Shown: one piece after another, positions 36,901 to 47,322 of the stretch
Layout: every line of letters starts with the position of its first letter
How positions within the stretch are numbered: the stretch's first letter is position 1
Assembly: GCA_013400115.1 (NCBI GenBank)
Contig: VXBP01009023.1
Coordinates: forward strand, 62,001-126,000
Length of the DNA: 64,000 bases
Direction: 5' to 3'
From: Rhinopomastus cyanomelas
Lineage: Eukaryota > Chordata > Aves > Bucerotiformes > Rhinopomastidae
Translations under genes and position numbers: made by a program
Notes under the pieces: model-generated
Seen by the model: only the letters and a program-made list of their open reading frames with translations
What the model was told of the DNA's origin: nothing
The model's database searches: none

Positions 36901-39900
36901 AGTATGAGCCAGCAGGGTGCTCTTGTGGCCAAGAGGGCCAACAGCATCCTGGGGTGGATCAGAAGGCGGGTGGTTAGTAGATCAAGAGAGGTTCTTCTCC
37001 CCCTCTACTCTGCCTTGGTGAGACCACAGCTGGAGTGTTGTGTCCAGTTCTGGGCTCCTCAGTTCAAGAGGGATGTGAAGCTGCTGGAGCAAGTCCAGTG
37101 TAGGGCAACAAGGATGATGGAGGTGGAACACCTCCCTTATGAGGAGAGGCTGAGGGAGCTGGGTCTCTTTAGCTTGGAGAAGAGGAGACTGAGGGGTGAC
37201 CTCATTAATGTCTATAAATATGTGAGGGATGGATGTCAGGAGGATGGAGCCAGGCTCTTCTTGGTGTCACCTAGTGATAGGATGAGGGGCAGTGGTTGTA
37301 AGCTGGAACATAGAAGGTTCCGCATCAATCTGAGAAGGAACTTCTTCACAGTGAGGGTGATAGAGCACTGGAACAGGCTGCCCAGGGAGGTTGTGGAGTT
37401 TCCTTCTCTGGAGACATTTAAGACCCTCCTGGATGTGTTCCTGTGTGACTTGGTCTAGGTGATCCTGCTGAGGTGCGGGGATTGGACTAGATGATCTTTC
37501 AAGGTCCCTTCCAATCCCTAATGATTCTATGATTTTATGATTCCAAGTCTTGCAGTCACCACCCCTCATTCTGATTGGGGGCTTCAACTTTCCAGACATG
37601 CTGGAAATACAACACAGCAGAGAGCAGGCAGGCTAGGAGGTTCCTTGAGTGTATGGAAGATGACTTCCTGACACAACTGGTAGATGAGCCTACTAGGAGA
37701 AGGTACCTCATTTGACCTTCTGTTCATGAATAGAGAAGGACTAGTGGGAGGTGTGGTGATTGGAGGCTGTCTTGGCCCTAGTGATCATGAATTGGTTAAG
37801 TTCCCAATTCTTAGTGAGGTAAGGAGGAGGGTTAGCAAAACCTCCACCTTGGGCTCCAGAAGGCAGAGTTTGCCCTGCTCAGAACACTGGGTGAGAGACT
37901 CTTGGGAGATGGTCCTGAAGGGCAAGGGAGTCCAGGAAGGCTGGATGCTCTTCAAGAAGGAAATCTTAAAGCCCAGGAACAGGCTGTCCTCATGTGTCAC
38001 AAGATTAACGGCAGGGAAAATCGCCAGCCTGGTTGAATAGGGAGCTTTTGAAGGGACTGAGGAAGAAGAGGAGGGTTTCTCGTCTTTGGAAGGAGGGACA
38101 GGCAACTTGGGAGGAGTACAGAAATCTTGTCCTGTTATGCAGAGAGAAAATTAGGAAGGCAAAAGTTCAGCTGGAACTCAGCCACTTCGCATAAAGGACC
38201 ACAAAAAAAGTTTCTTAATACCATCTATATGCATCAACAATAAAAAGAGAACTATGGAGAATCCTCATCCGTTGCTGGAAGCAAGGGGGAACATTGCAAC
38301 CAGGGATGAGGAAAAGGCTGAGATACTTAATGCCTTTGCCTCCACCTTTAATAGACAGACCAGCTACCCCCCAGAGTGTTCAGCTTCTTGAGCTGGAAGA
38401 TAAGGATGGAGAGTAGAACAACCCACAGTAATCCAAGAGGAAGTAGCTAATGAGCTGCTTCTGTGCCTAGACACACATAAATCTATGGAGCCAGATGGGA
38501 TTCACCTAAGAGTACTCAGGGAGCTGGCAGGAGTGTTCTCTCCATCATTTATCAACAGTCCTGGTCAACAGAGTAGGCACCAGATGATTGGAGGGTGGGC
38601 AATGTGACACCCATCTACAAGAAGGGCCAGAAAGAGAATTCAGGCAATTACAGACCTGTCAGGCTGACTTCGGTACCAGGAAAGACCTTGGAGAGGGTCA
38701 TCTTGAGTGAGCTCTCACAGCAAGTGCAGGGCAGGCAAGAGATCAGGGCCAGCCAGTCCGAGTTTATGGAAGGGAGGTCTTGCTTAACCAACCTAATCTC
38801 TTTCTATGACCATGTTCTTCCCCCGTTCTGGATGGGGGAAAGGCCATGGATGTTGTCTACCTGAACTTCAGGCCTTTGCCACCATCTCCCACAGCATTCT
38901 TCTGGAGAAACTGGCAAATAATGGCATATATGAATGTACTCTTCACTGGGTAAAAAAACTGGCTGGATGGCCATGTCCAGAAAGTTGTGATTAATGGGGT
39001 GAAACCTAGCTGGTGGCCACTCGCAAATGATGTCTGTCAGGTCTCATTTTTGGGAACAGCCTTGTTTACTGTCTTAATGGATGATCTGGACAAGGGGATT
39101 GAGTGCATCTTCTGCCCTATTCAATGGGGGTTAAATCAATCTTTGTAGGCTCACAGAATGCTGCTGCATGTTTCCCTCCCTCAGAAGCCTGTTATATAGA
39201 GTTCTTTCTGGGCAGCCAGACACAACTGGGATTTCTCCCAGCACCTCCAGTCCTGGCCAGGTTTATTCCTCTGCAGATGACCTTTTAAAGCCTTTTCCCT
39301 TCAGCAAAAGCAGTAGCAGGAAAATGCCACTTTGAATAGCCAACATCTGCGATGGGAGCAGGTGGCTCCTGACAGTGCTGGAGTGTCTCAGCTTGATCAA
39401 ACCTGTAGCTACAGGCTTAGCTGAAAAGGGGGTAGCTGCCTCTGCCTGTGGTGTTAAGCACCCACCATGGAGTGTCTGCAGAGGATGAGGTTTTGCTGCA
39501 GGATAGGCTTTGTGGGGCCTCCCTGATGCTCTTGAGTTTATGCTGTTCAGCCCACTGAGCCTGATCCTTTTCACCACTGAATCAGTGGGTCTGAGGTGAT
39601 GACTCATCCTTCTTAAAGAGTCTTGGACCTCTCTGTGCATACATGAGTTCATAAGCCTTTTCCCCTCTCTAGGCCTCTGAGGAAAAGATTAGGACAACGG
39701 AGACACAGGTGCTGGTGGCCTCTGCCCAAAAGAAGCTCCTTGAAGAGCGGCTGAAGCTCATTGCAGAGCTGTGGGATGCTGGAATCAAGGTATGACCAGG
39801 TTATGGCAAAATCAAGAGGTACCAGGCCTATGGTGTGTGCCAGGCATGGACCAGATCTGGCTTTGCTTTGGGAGGGAGGAGTTGTGAGGACAAGGTGGGC

Positions 39901-40819
39901 AGAGGAACAGGCTGCTTCATGTGCTTTGCTGCTCTGCCAGGCTGAAATACTGTACAAGAAGAACCCCAAACTGCTGAACCAGCTTCAGTACTGTGAGGAC
40001 ACAGGTATCCCTCTTGTCGCCATCGTGGGTGAGCAGGAGCTCAAGGATGGAGTTGTCAAGCTGCGCGTTGTGGCAACCAGGGAGGAGGTGAGGCCCATTG
40101 AGGTGATACTGCTGGCCTAACTGATGGGAGAAGCTTCTGAGGCCTATTGAAACTTCTTACGCAGAAGGTGTGGCAAAGGGAAGGCTGTCTGCATGCAGTG
40201 GGCAGAGGGACTTGAGCTTGGGCTGGTTGGCTCAAGGTGAGGGCCACAAACTGGTTGTGGTGGCCTTGTGGTTGCCACTAAAAGAAGATCTTGGTGGGAT
40301 TTGATACATTGGCTCCCTCATTAGATCTTTCTAAGCAGTTGTCTCTCCAGGGACTTCCGTTACACCTCCAGTTCCTGGAGCTGTGGAGCACTGTTGACTC
40401 CAGCTCTGTCACATGGCCTCCTTGAACACCCAGCTCTTCGTCAGCTCACAAACCCAGAACACATAGGTTTGCTTGTGTTCTTTGTCCAGGGCACAGAACC
40501 ATTCCTGAAGGTCTTGGAGGTGCTTCTTGGAATTGTGTGGGAATGAGTAGGAAAGAGAAAGAAGAGCGTCACTTTTGCTATCATTAGGTTGCAGGCTCAC
40601 TCTCAGGGCTTCAGCTCTGTGTGTGCTGCAGTTTGCAGTCGTGAAGAGTGGCTGCTGCCAGCACCATCTGAGAAACAGGGCCACCCCTGCAGGACCAGAG
40701 AACATCATGATGTGTCAAAGCTGCTTGTGCTGAAATCACTTTATGCTCCCCCCATGCAGGTCAATGTCCGCAGAGAGACACTGGTTGATGAGATCAGGAC
40801 ACGAACGTGCCAGCCTTAA
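27951..40819 (+). CDS. HARS1: Histidyl-tRNA synthetase, cytosolic (HARS1)
   Basis: Charges cytosolic tRNA-His. Thirteen exons: 27951-28028, 28634-28723, 29218-29337, 29518-29613, 29929-30054, 31632-31739, 33127-33225, 34401-34494, 34611-34738, 34820-35062, 39673-39789, 39941-40087 and 40760-40819, in phase, 501 residues (human 509). Exons 1-2 encode an N-terminal WHEP helical hairpin (residues 1-56) that the upstream paralogue lacks. The catalytic core follows: motif 2 with RYREFYQC-DFDIAG, the HisA loop ARGLDYYTG, the HisB loop GGGRYDG (355-361) and motif 3 PCVGVSIGIERI (374-385). The last three exons form the anticodon-binding domain. Intron 10 is swollen by two CR1 elements. Exons 8-10 share a conversion tract with the HARS2-like gene. 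Polyadenylation signals lie at 41128 and about 41219. Confidence 0.97.
31821..31910 (-). repeat. CR1 LINE 3' end
   Basis: The series ATAGAATAGTTTAGGTTG, GGACCTTAGAGAACACCTAG and CATGGGCAAGGGCACCTCC is the reverse complement of a CR1 tail. Located in HARS1 intron 6. Confidence 0.7.
32162..32582 (+). repeat. CR1 LINE 3' fragment
   Basis: About 420 bases collinear with the CR1 3' region, including GAGGAACAGCTGAGGGGAAC, CTTGAAGTTCAGGAGG and TGAGGGACATGG. Sense orientation in HARS1 intron 6. Confidence 0.8.
34559..34903 (+). repeat. HARS1 copy of the 345-base HARS identity block
   Basis: The partner of 25340-25684. It covers the end of intron 8, exon 9, the entire 81-base intron 9 and the start of exon 10 of HARS1. 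The flanking mismatches are at 34558 and 34904. Confidence 0.9.
35110..37545 (+). mobile_element. CR1 LINE, 5'-truncated, with most of ORF2
   Basis: A 2.4 kb non-LTR retrotransposon in HARS1 intron 10, sense orientation. The 5' end is lost within the endonuclease domain (the EEPTRRGALLDLVLTN segment starts near 35255). Reverse-transcriptase blocks follow, including VCLDFSKAFDTVSH near 36420 and the active-site FADDTKLGG near 36658. A frame change between about 35755 and 36140 and a stop at 36526-36528 show that it is dead, though the 909-base frame from 36550 is still open. It ends in the CR1 tail GATTCTATGATTTTATGATT. Fairly intact for its family, so relatively young. Confidence 0.92.
37546..39150 (+). 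mobile_element. Second, older CR1-like LINE copy
   Basis: Directly after the first element comes another copy with the same domain order: GGCTTCAACTTTCCAGACATGCTGG of the endonuclease near 37580, the DEPTRR-like segment near 37685, and an RT segment (GNYRPVRLTSVPGK) near 38660. It is more broken by stops and shifts and lacks a visible 3' tail, so it belongs to a different or older subfamily. Confidence 0.75.
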
Positions 40820-41127
40820 CCCCCTTCCGGAGGCATCTGGTGGATTCTGGCTGACAGATACCCTGCTGGAAACGTCATTGCTGAGCACAGGATTGGGGGC
40901 ATCCTTCTGAAGCCCTATTTATTGTCTCATGCCTCCCCCTCCCTGGCTGTAGCAGAGAGGCTGCACCAACAACTACAACATGCCCTGGCCCTCGAGTATG
41001 TTGCTGGAAAGATGATTTTGTGATCAGCCCTGGCAAATGTCAACCTCCTGGTGCCACGTGGAACTACACGATGTGAGCAGCACCCCCCAGGGAGTCTTGG
41101 CTGCAGCTTCTTGTTCCAGTCGCTTCA

Positions 41128-41133
41128 AATAAA
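41128..41133 (+). terminator. HARS1: HARS1 polyadenylation signal (AATAAA)
   Basis: AATAAA about 310 bases after the HARS1 stop; a second AATAAA lies about 90 bases further on, near 41219. Both precede the GC-rich DND1 promoter. Confidence 0.7.
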
Positions 41134-41249
41134 CATCCCACTCCGACTGTTGGCTTGGGCTGCCAGGAGGTGACCTTATCCCGGGCAAAATGTAAAGGTG
41201 CTGCTCTCGGAAGTGTAATAAATGTGTCATGTTCCCTCTCCTCGACTCT

Positions 41250-41619
41250 TGTTCCTGCTTTCTGCTCGGGGTAGGGGTTTGCTGAGCCAGGAGCTGCTTT
41301 CTGCAGAAACTAGTGGAGGGTTCTTCAGTGGCAGCGCTCTCTGCAGCCCACCCCTCTGCCACGTGCAGGGCCGAGACCCCACCTGCCAGCCTGAACACCC
41401 GTCGTGGGCGCCTTGGGGTGGTCCTGACTGTTCCCAGCTCCCTTCGCTGCCCCGCCCCACGCGGGGCTGTTTGTAGCTCGTCAGGAGATGGTCGCCGCTC
41501 CGCAACAGGGCGGGCACTTCTGATCGGATCCCACTCCCACTTCAGCCCCTCCCGGATGGGCGGAGCGGGGCAGTTAGAAACTTCCAGAGCCGGGACGGCT
41601 GGGCACGGAGAGAGCAGCG
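41250..41619 (+). promoter_or_regulatory. DND1: DND1 promoter region
   Basis: A GC-rich stretch immediately upstream of the first DND1 exon, with a GGGCGGAG box near 41557. Only about 480 bases separate the first HARS1 polyadenylation signal from the DND1 start. Confidence 0.55.
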
Positions 41620-44334
41620 ATGGAGGCCGAGGTGGGAACCGTCGGGGGCAGCCCTGGGGTCGGGGGTACACATGGGGGTTAGAGGAACTAGGCTTACCCC
41701 CCCAGCCCCGCCTCGGTGCGTTGCAGCGATGCCAGGCTCCAGCGCGGATCCCTCGCTCCATCCCTTCCCCCCGGACTGAGGGTGCTGGTGGCCCGGGGGT
41801 TGAGGGGGGGTGATGGGTTCCATTAGCACCTCATCGGCGGGACCGGGTACAGCTTCTGCCAGGTCCCTGCAGCAGCTCCCGGCCCTGCAGCTTCCCCGGT
41901 CCCGAAGGGTTCTGGGGGTGATCCGAGCTGGGTCCCAACCCCAGGAGCTGCGGAGGAGGTTGTGGGGAGTGGGTCTTTATGCGCCCTCACTGAAGATGTG
42001 CTTCTGTGATCCCCCATCTTTATCCCAAGGTGGTTTTTTTTTGTTTTGAGGGTAGATGAAACTCCTGGGAGATGGAAGGTGCCACCACCTGGTATTGGTG
42101 GTCCAGGTGAATTTGCAGTCAAAACAGCCTTTTAGCTTGGGTTAACCGCGCCCAGGAAGCGGCTTCCGAGGCCCTCCAGGCACTCCGCAGTGCTGAGCTG
42201 AAACTTGATGATGGTGTCTCCAGACCCTCCTCATTGTCCTTAGAAGCCTTAGGAGATGCTGGTAGAAAGGAGATGGCTCTCTTGGGATTCCAGCCTGCCT
42301 AGGATCTCCTCAGTGGTCACCTTGGTTCTGTGCTCCCTCTTGCAGAGCCAGCCTGCAGCTATCTGTGTCTTGGCCTTAAACCCTCCTGCAGGCATCTGTT
42401 GGGGAACTGCTGCTGCCCTGGCACCTTACTGGAATTGCTGAATTTAGACCTGTGTAGCACAGCTTGTGCTCACGGGTTCAGCATCTGCTCCTCTGCATGT
42501 TGGCTGGTGCTAGGCCTTGCAATTGCTTCAAGTTGAGAGGTTGAAAGCAATTTGCCCAGACAAGTGCCAGTGTCATCTCCCTCCTCAGATGTGGACTGAC
42601 AGCGTCAACCAGGCCAACAAGATGGCCCTGATTGCCTGGGCAAAAGAAACAGGTGTCAACCTGGTGCAGATCAATGGACAGAGGCGATATGGTGGCCCAC
42701 CACCAGGTATGTTAGAAGGAGCTTCTTGGTGCTGTGATGCCCTGGGAACATAGCACAGCGGTCAAGGTGGGTCTCACACCATGTCACTCTATGCCCACAG
42801 GTTGGGTGGGCAGCCCCCCACCACCCGGCACCGAGGTGTTCATCGGGAAACTGCCACAGGACATCTATGAGAATGTCTTGATCCCGCTCTTCCAGAGTGT
42901 GGGGAAGCTCTATGAGTTTCGCCTCATGATGACCTTCAGTGGGCTGAACCGGGGCTTTGCCTATGCCAGGTACAGCAACCGGCGTGGGGCCAGGGAGGCC
43001 ATCACCACCTTCCACAACTTTGAGATGCGGAAGGGCTGCACCATCGTGGTGTGCAAGAGCACGGAGAAGCGTGAGCTGAGCGTGGACGGCCTGGCTGCCT
43101 CAGTGAGCCAGCAAGATGTGGAGGTAATGCTGCGACAAGTCACGGATGGGGTCCTCAGTGTCACTCTCTATGCCAGCCCATGTCAGAAACGGTCCCAGCT
43201 CGCTGTGTTGAAATACAGCTCACACCAGACTGCTGCCATGGCCAAGAAAACCCTGATGGAAGGTAAGTGGGAGGACAGGGTGCTGTAGGATGCTGCTTGA
43301 GCTGGTCTTCCTGGTGGATGTCTCTAAGGACTGATCTCATCTCCAGACTCAGCTGTGGGTTGTCTTTAGTGTTGAGGTATTGCTTGTTCTCTCATCAGTG
43401 GGGCTGATCCCCTGGTGGGGATGTGTGCATCTCTTGGTGGAAGGGTTTGCTGAAGGTCTTCAGACCTTGGAGCAAGAGCATCACTAGTACTAGTCCAGGG
43501 CATCCAGAGCTCTAACCAAGTTATTAAACTGAACTGATGGAGATACGCTACCGTTCAGTGTCCCTATGTTTGGAATATGTTTCTGAGACATCTAACTTAG
43601 AACCTCCAGAGTTCTGGTTTGTACCTGTTTGGGCTTTGGGCAGGCTGTTCCTAAAATCTTCTGAGCCCACCTTGGTAGTAAATGGAGATGTTTCTTCATC
43701 TCCATTGTGGCTGTGTGAGGGAGAGAAAATAAAGAGCAGCTCATATGATGTGGGTTAGTGCCAGGCCACCCATGGGGTCCCTACAGCAGTTGCTGGGGGA
43801 TGGGATGGGACAGGGTGATACTGGTTGGCTGGTGTGTGAGCATCTTCTTCCAGCTACTGCTGCTCTCTCTTAGGGAATGTGAGGCTTGGTGGGATGGAGA
43901 TGAAGGTCGACTGGCTGAAGCCGGATTTGAAGCAGAAGCTGCAGGCATTTGAGGAGAAACCATCGTCAAGCCGGGTGCATGGGGGCAAGTCCTTTGGGGT
44001 CCCCAAGCAGCCCCCCTGGTCTCCAGAGCAGCACAATGCCCTGGAGCACCTAAATGCCCTGTGTCTGCAGCAGTACCTGGGGACCCCCCTGTTCCTCACC
44101 AAGTGCATCCAGGCCAACAGCAATGGGTGGCTGCAGTTCTGGTGCCGGGTGGTGATCCCAGGGTGCCCCATGCCCTTCAATGGCTTCACATGGGTCTGGC
44201 GGGACAGGCCAGGCAAGAGTGGGCACGAGGAGGCAAAGGTGGCCATGGCGCTGCAGATTCTCCAGATGCTGGGTGAGTCCTCACATGGTGTTGGTGCCAG
44301 TCTGTGCCTTTCCCAGACTTGGAGCCTCTCCTGA
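41620..44334 (+). CDS. DND1: DND1, dead end RNA-binding protein
   Basis: A vertebrate germ-cell factor that binds U-rich 3' UTR sites, works with NANOS/CCR4-NOT and counters microRNA repression. Exons: 41620-41631 (four codons), 42589-42706, 42801-43262 and 43874-44334, in phase, 350 residues (human 353). RRM1 spans about 55-133 with RNP2 VFIGKL (56-61) and RNP1 NRGFAYARY (93-101). An atypical RRM2 starts at ELSVDGL, and a dsRBD-like C-terminal domain follows (FLTKCIQ through HEEAKVAMALQILQ). The NGQRKYGGPPPGWVG-type linker before RRM1 is kept (NGQRRYGGPPPGWVG). The last exon is read through to 44334 because that tail resembles the human one; splicing at 44272 to 44538 is an alternative. An ATTAAA signal lies at 45131. 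Confidence 0.94.
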
Positions 44335-45130
44335 TTGCATGGAGCTATAGTGCTTCCATGTTTGGGGGTGGTGGTCCCAAGCCTGGCAGGAAGGTCTGAA
44401 ACACTCTCAGCCCCTGCCAGGTGTGACCTGGAGGCTTTAAGGTCCATGTGACATTCCTGGTTGGAAGCAGAGGACACAAGGAGAGGGGTTTTTGGGGTGC
44501 TGCTCCCCACAGCAATGTGCTTTCTTCTCTGCTGCAGGGTGCCCACTGACATAGGTGGCTCTTCTGCCTGAGCCATGAATGGAACCTGAGCTGCCAGCCC
44601 CGCTGGGAATCCACTGCTAATCCAGCTCTGTTCTGAGTTCAGTTTGGTTTGTTTTGGGAGCTAACTCAGGAGGACATGGCTGCTGGCCTGGCTTGTGATA
44701 GTTGCCCTGTTCCCAGCCATACGTTGGGGGATGGTTCTGGTCATTTGGGAGTGGTTGTTTCCTGGGAGTGCAGTTTGGCTTGTTCTAAGTTGTTTTGAGT
44801 TACCCTTGCTGTGGTGGAGGGGCCCAGTGCAAGTTTTTGGAGAAGCAGCAGCACCTGGGAGGCAGTGGGGGCTGCCCAGGCACTGTGTCTCCTCTGCCTA
44901 GTTCCTGAGGAACACCCTCAGGTGAGGCCATAGCCACCCTTGGAGATAGTCTGGTGAATGGGGGAGGTCCCATGGGCTGATAAAGCTGCTTTTTAATGAG
45001 GGGAGCATGTGTGGGTGCTGGGAGGGAGTGCAGGGCTGTTGGCACTGCAAGGAAGCAGCTATGGTCTTACTGGCTGTTCATGAATGAATCCTTCGGATCA
45101 GGAGGCTTGTCCATGTGCTCTTGACTTGGA

Positions 45131-45136
45131 ATTAAA
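45131..45136 (+). terminator. DND1: Candidate DND1 polyadenylation signal (ATTAAA)
   Basis: ATTAAA about 800 bases after the DND1 stop, followed by a GT-rich stretch. No canonical AATAAA was seen earlier. Confidence 0.55.
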
Positions 45137-45159
45137 GCACCTGGAAAGCACTGATGGTG

Positions 45160-47322
45160 TCATGTCATCCTTTGCATCTTCATCTTCTGCTCCCTGCCTG
45201 TCCAGCCCTATAAGTAACTTTGGATGCAACTCTAGGACATTTTAGGCCCTTTACAGTCTTCTCCAGGGCCACCAAGTTCAATTTCTGATGAGCACCAGGG
45301 TCTTCCAAGTGTGTTTCAGGTCATACCTGCCTGGCACCAAGTACAGAGCTATACTAGTCCTTGCCCCTGTGTGAAGGAGCTAGATTGTTGATAATTACCA
45401 GTGACCTCCAAGGGCCTTTCTCCTGACACTACAGTCCTAAGTGACTTCTGGTGCACTTAAGGGGACTTCATTTTTCTGCACTGCTCAGATGTCTCCAGTT
45501 GCATTGCAGGAGACTGAAGTGCCTTCAGGTGTCTTCCAACAGCTGTTCAGTGCTCAGCACAGATGATCCAGTGCCTTAAAAGCCTCCCAGAGCTTGGAAT
45601 CTGGCATGTGGTGCTACCTATCTGTTTGCTGCAACTCAGGTGGCCCTGCATATCTACCTCTGCTTCCCAAAGCTCTACCATTCTTTTAAGGCACATGGGG
45701 ATCTACCACATCCCTTTGGCAGCACCACAGTTGAACAGCCTTCTGGAGATCCCCAGCAGGGAATTCTCATAACAGCCTTTTTGTACACCTTCTGGTGGCT
45801 TTCTGTATGCCCTGAAGACCTGTCTGTCCCCTCCTGATGTACAACTAGACCCTTCATCATCTTTCTCTGCACTTGCAAGACTCTCCAGGTGAATTTTTGT
45901 GTTCTCAGGGTGTTTCTTATTGCATGCAGGGGCTGCCATGTGCCTTTTCTTGGGACACCAAAAGATCTACCAGTGCTATTCAAGGCACTCCAAAGCCCTT
46001 GGACTATGCTGGCCCTGAGGACATCACAGTCTTGGTGTGTCTGAGGACTATGTGGGAGTCTGATGACCCAGGAATGAGGCTGGAAGGGTCACAAAGACAG
46101 GAAATGCCCCTCTCTGGGAAGCCCACCTGTTTGCATCCTGTCAGGAGCACAGGTATCTTCAGTGGTAGCTACAGAAACATCATGGCTTCATCTTCTTTGC
46201 AGGAGGAGTCTGGACATCCAGTGGCACTGCTTGAACCTCTGGTTGATGGTCTCTACCTATAGCAACCAGTGAGGAATGTGGACCATGCTTTGCTGCCACA
46301 CAACCCATGGTCTCCCAGGGTTCCTGTCTTGCACCAGGACAGGCTGGACTTGATATTGTCACTGAGGAACCACTGGATGCTCCTGCTCCTTGCTCCAGCT
46401 TTCTCCCCATGGCTTCACCACTGGGTCTAGAAGGGCAATGACACCTAGGGATGGGCTGGGAGAGCTGGGGGCTGCACCCAGAGCATTAATTACTTGGAGA
46501 TGTTCAACTGCTGGGCAAAGGACAGTGGTGACTGTCCCCTGTGGTCCCCATTCCAGGCACCCAGCCCAGCAGGAACCAGCATGGCCACTCTGGGAAGCCC
46601 CCCCAGCTCCCTCCTAACGCCAGCTTCAGGTCATGATACCCAGGCATGAGGTGCTGTTTCCTCTCACCCCTAGCCATCCTTCTCACCCCTAGCATTCTGC
46701 CTGCAGGTTGCAGGGGTATTCAGGGAAGTTGGGATGAACCAAACCACAGGGACACAGTGTGGGAACAGAAGGGCACCAGGTTTATAGAGCTGGTAATTAA
46801 CAGAGATTAGTTGGCCAGAGGGGCAGGTCCTTGGAAAAGAGATGAACCCAGGTCAGGCACCCCAGGAGCCCCTGTTATCCCCCTTGCCCCAAGCAATGCC
46901 TCTGCCGTCTCAGGACTCCCAAATACACCATGAAACCCCAGCCTTAGCAACCCACTCCCATAGGGCTGCATCCCCCACTAGGGACTCCCAGACATACCCC
47001 TCAGTGCCACCCCAGTCCACCAGGGACCCTCAGTGATGATCCCACCAAATATGGCCACAAATCCCTATCCTTGGCCCACCCCCATATCAAGGACCCTCAC
47101 CCCCCCCCAATCTCTGTCCCCAGCAAACCACAGCCATTGCCTTCCCACCACGTGCCACCTAACAAAAACCCCAGCCACATCTTCACATATCAAGGCCACA
47201 TCTCCCCATGGGACCCTCCCTCAGCCACAGTGTCCCCTAACCTCCCCCTGCCCTGGGGCCACCCCTGGCCCCTCACATGACACTAGGGCTGCCCATGCAG
47301 TACAGAGGACATTCCCGGTATC
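45160..47322. other. Intergenic stretch between DND1 and WDR55, including the WDR55 3' UTR
   Basis: About 2.1 kb without a convincing coding exon. The right part (about 46770-47322) is C-rich on the plus strand and probably holds the WDR55 3' UTR; only a TATAAA-type variant signal (minus, near 46779) was noticed. The left part shows no recognised repeat or RNA gene. Confidence 0.5.

Noticed and set aside
36142..37458. CR1 reverse transcriptase frame as a host gene or active element
   Set aside because: It is a 5'-truncated LINE with an internal stop and a frame change, lying inside a HARS1 intron.
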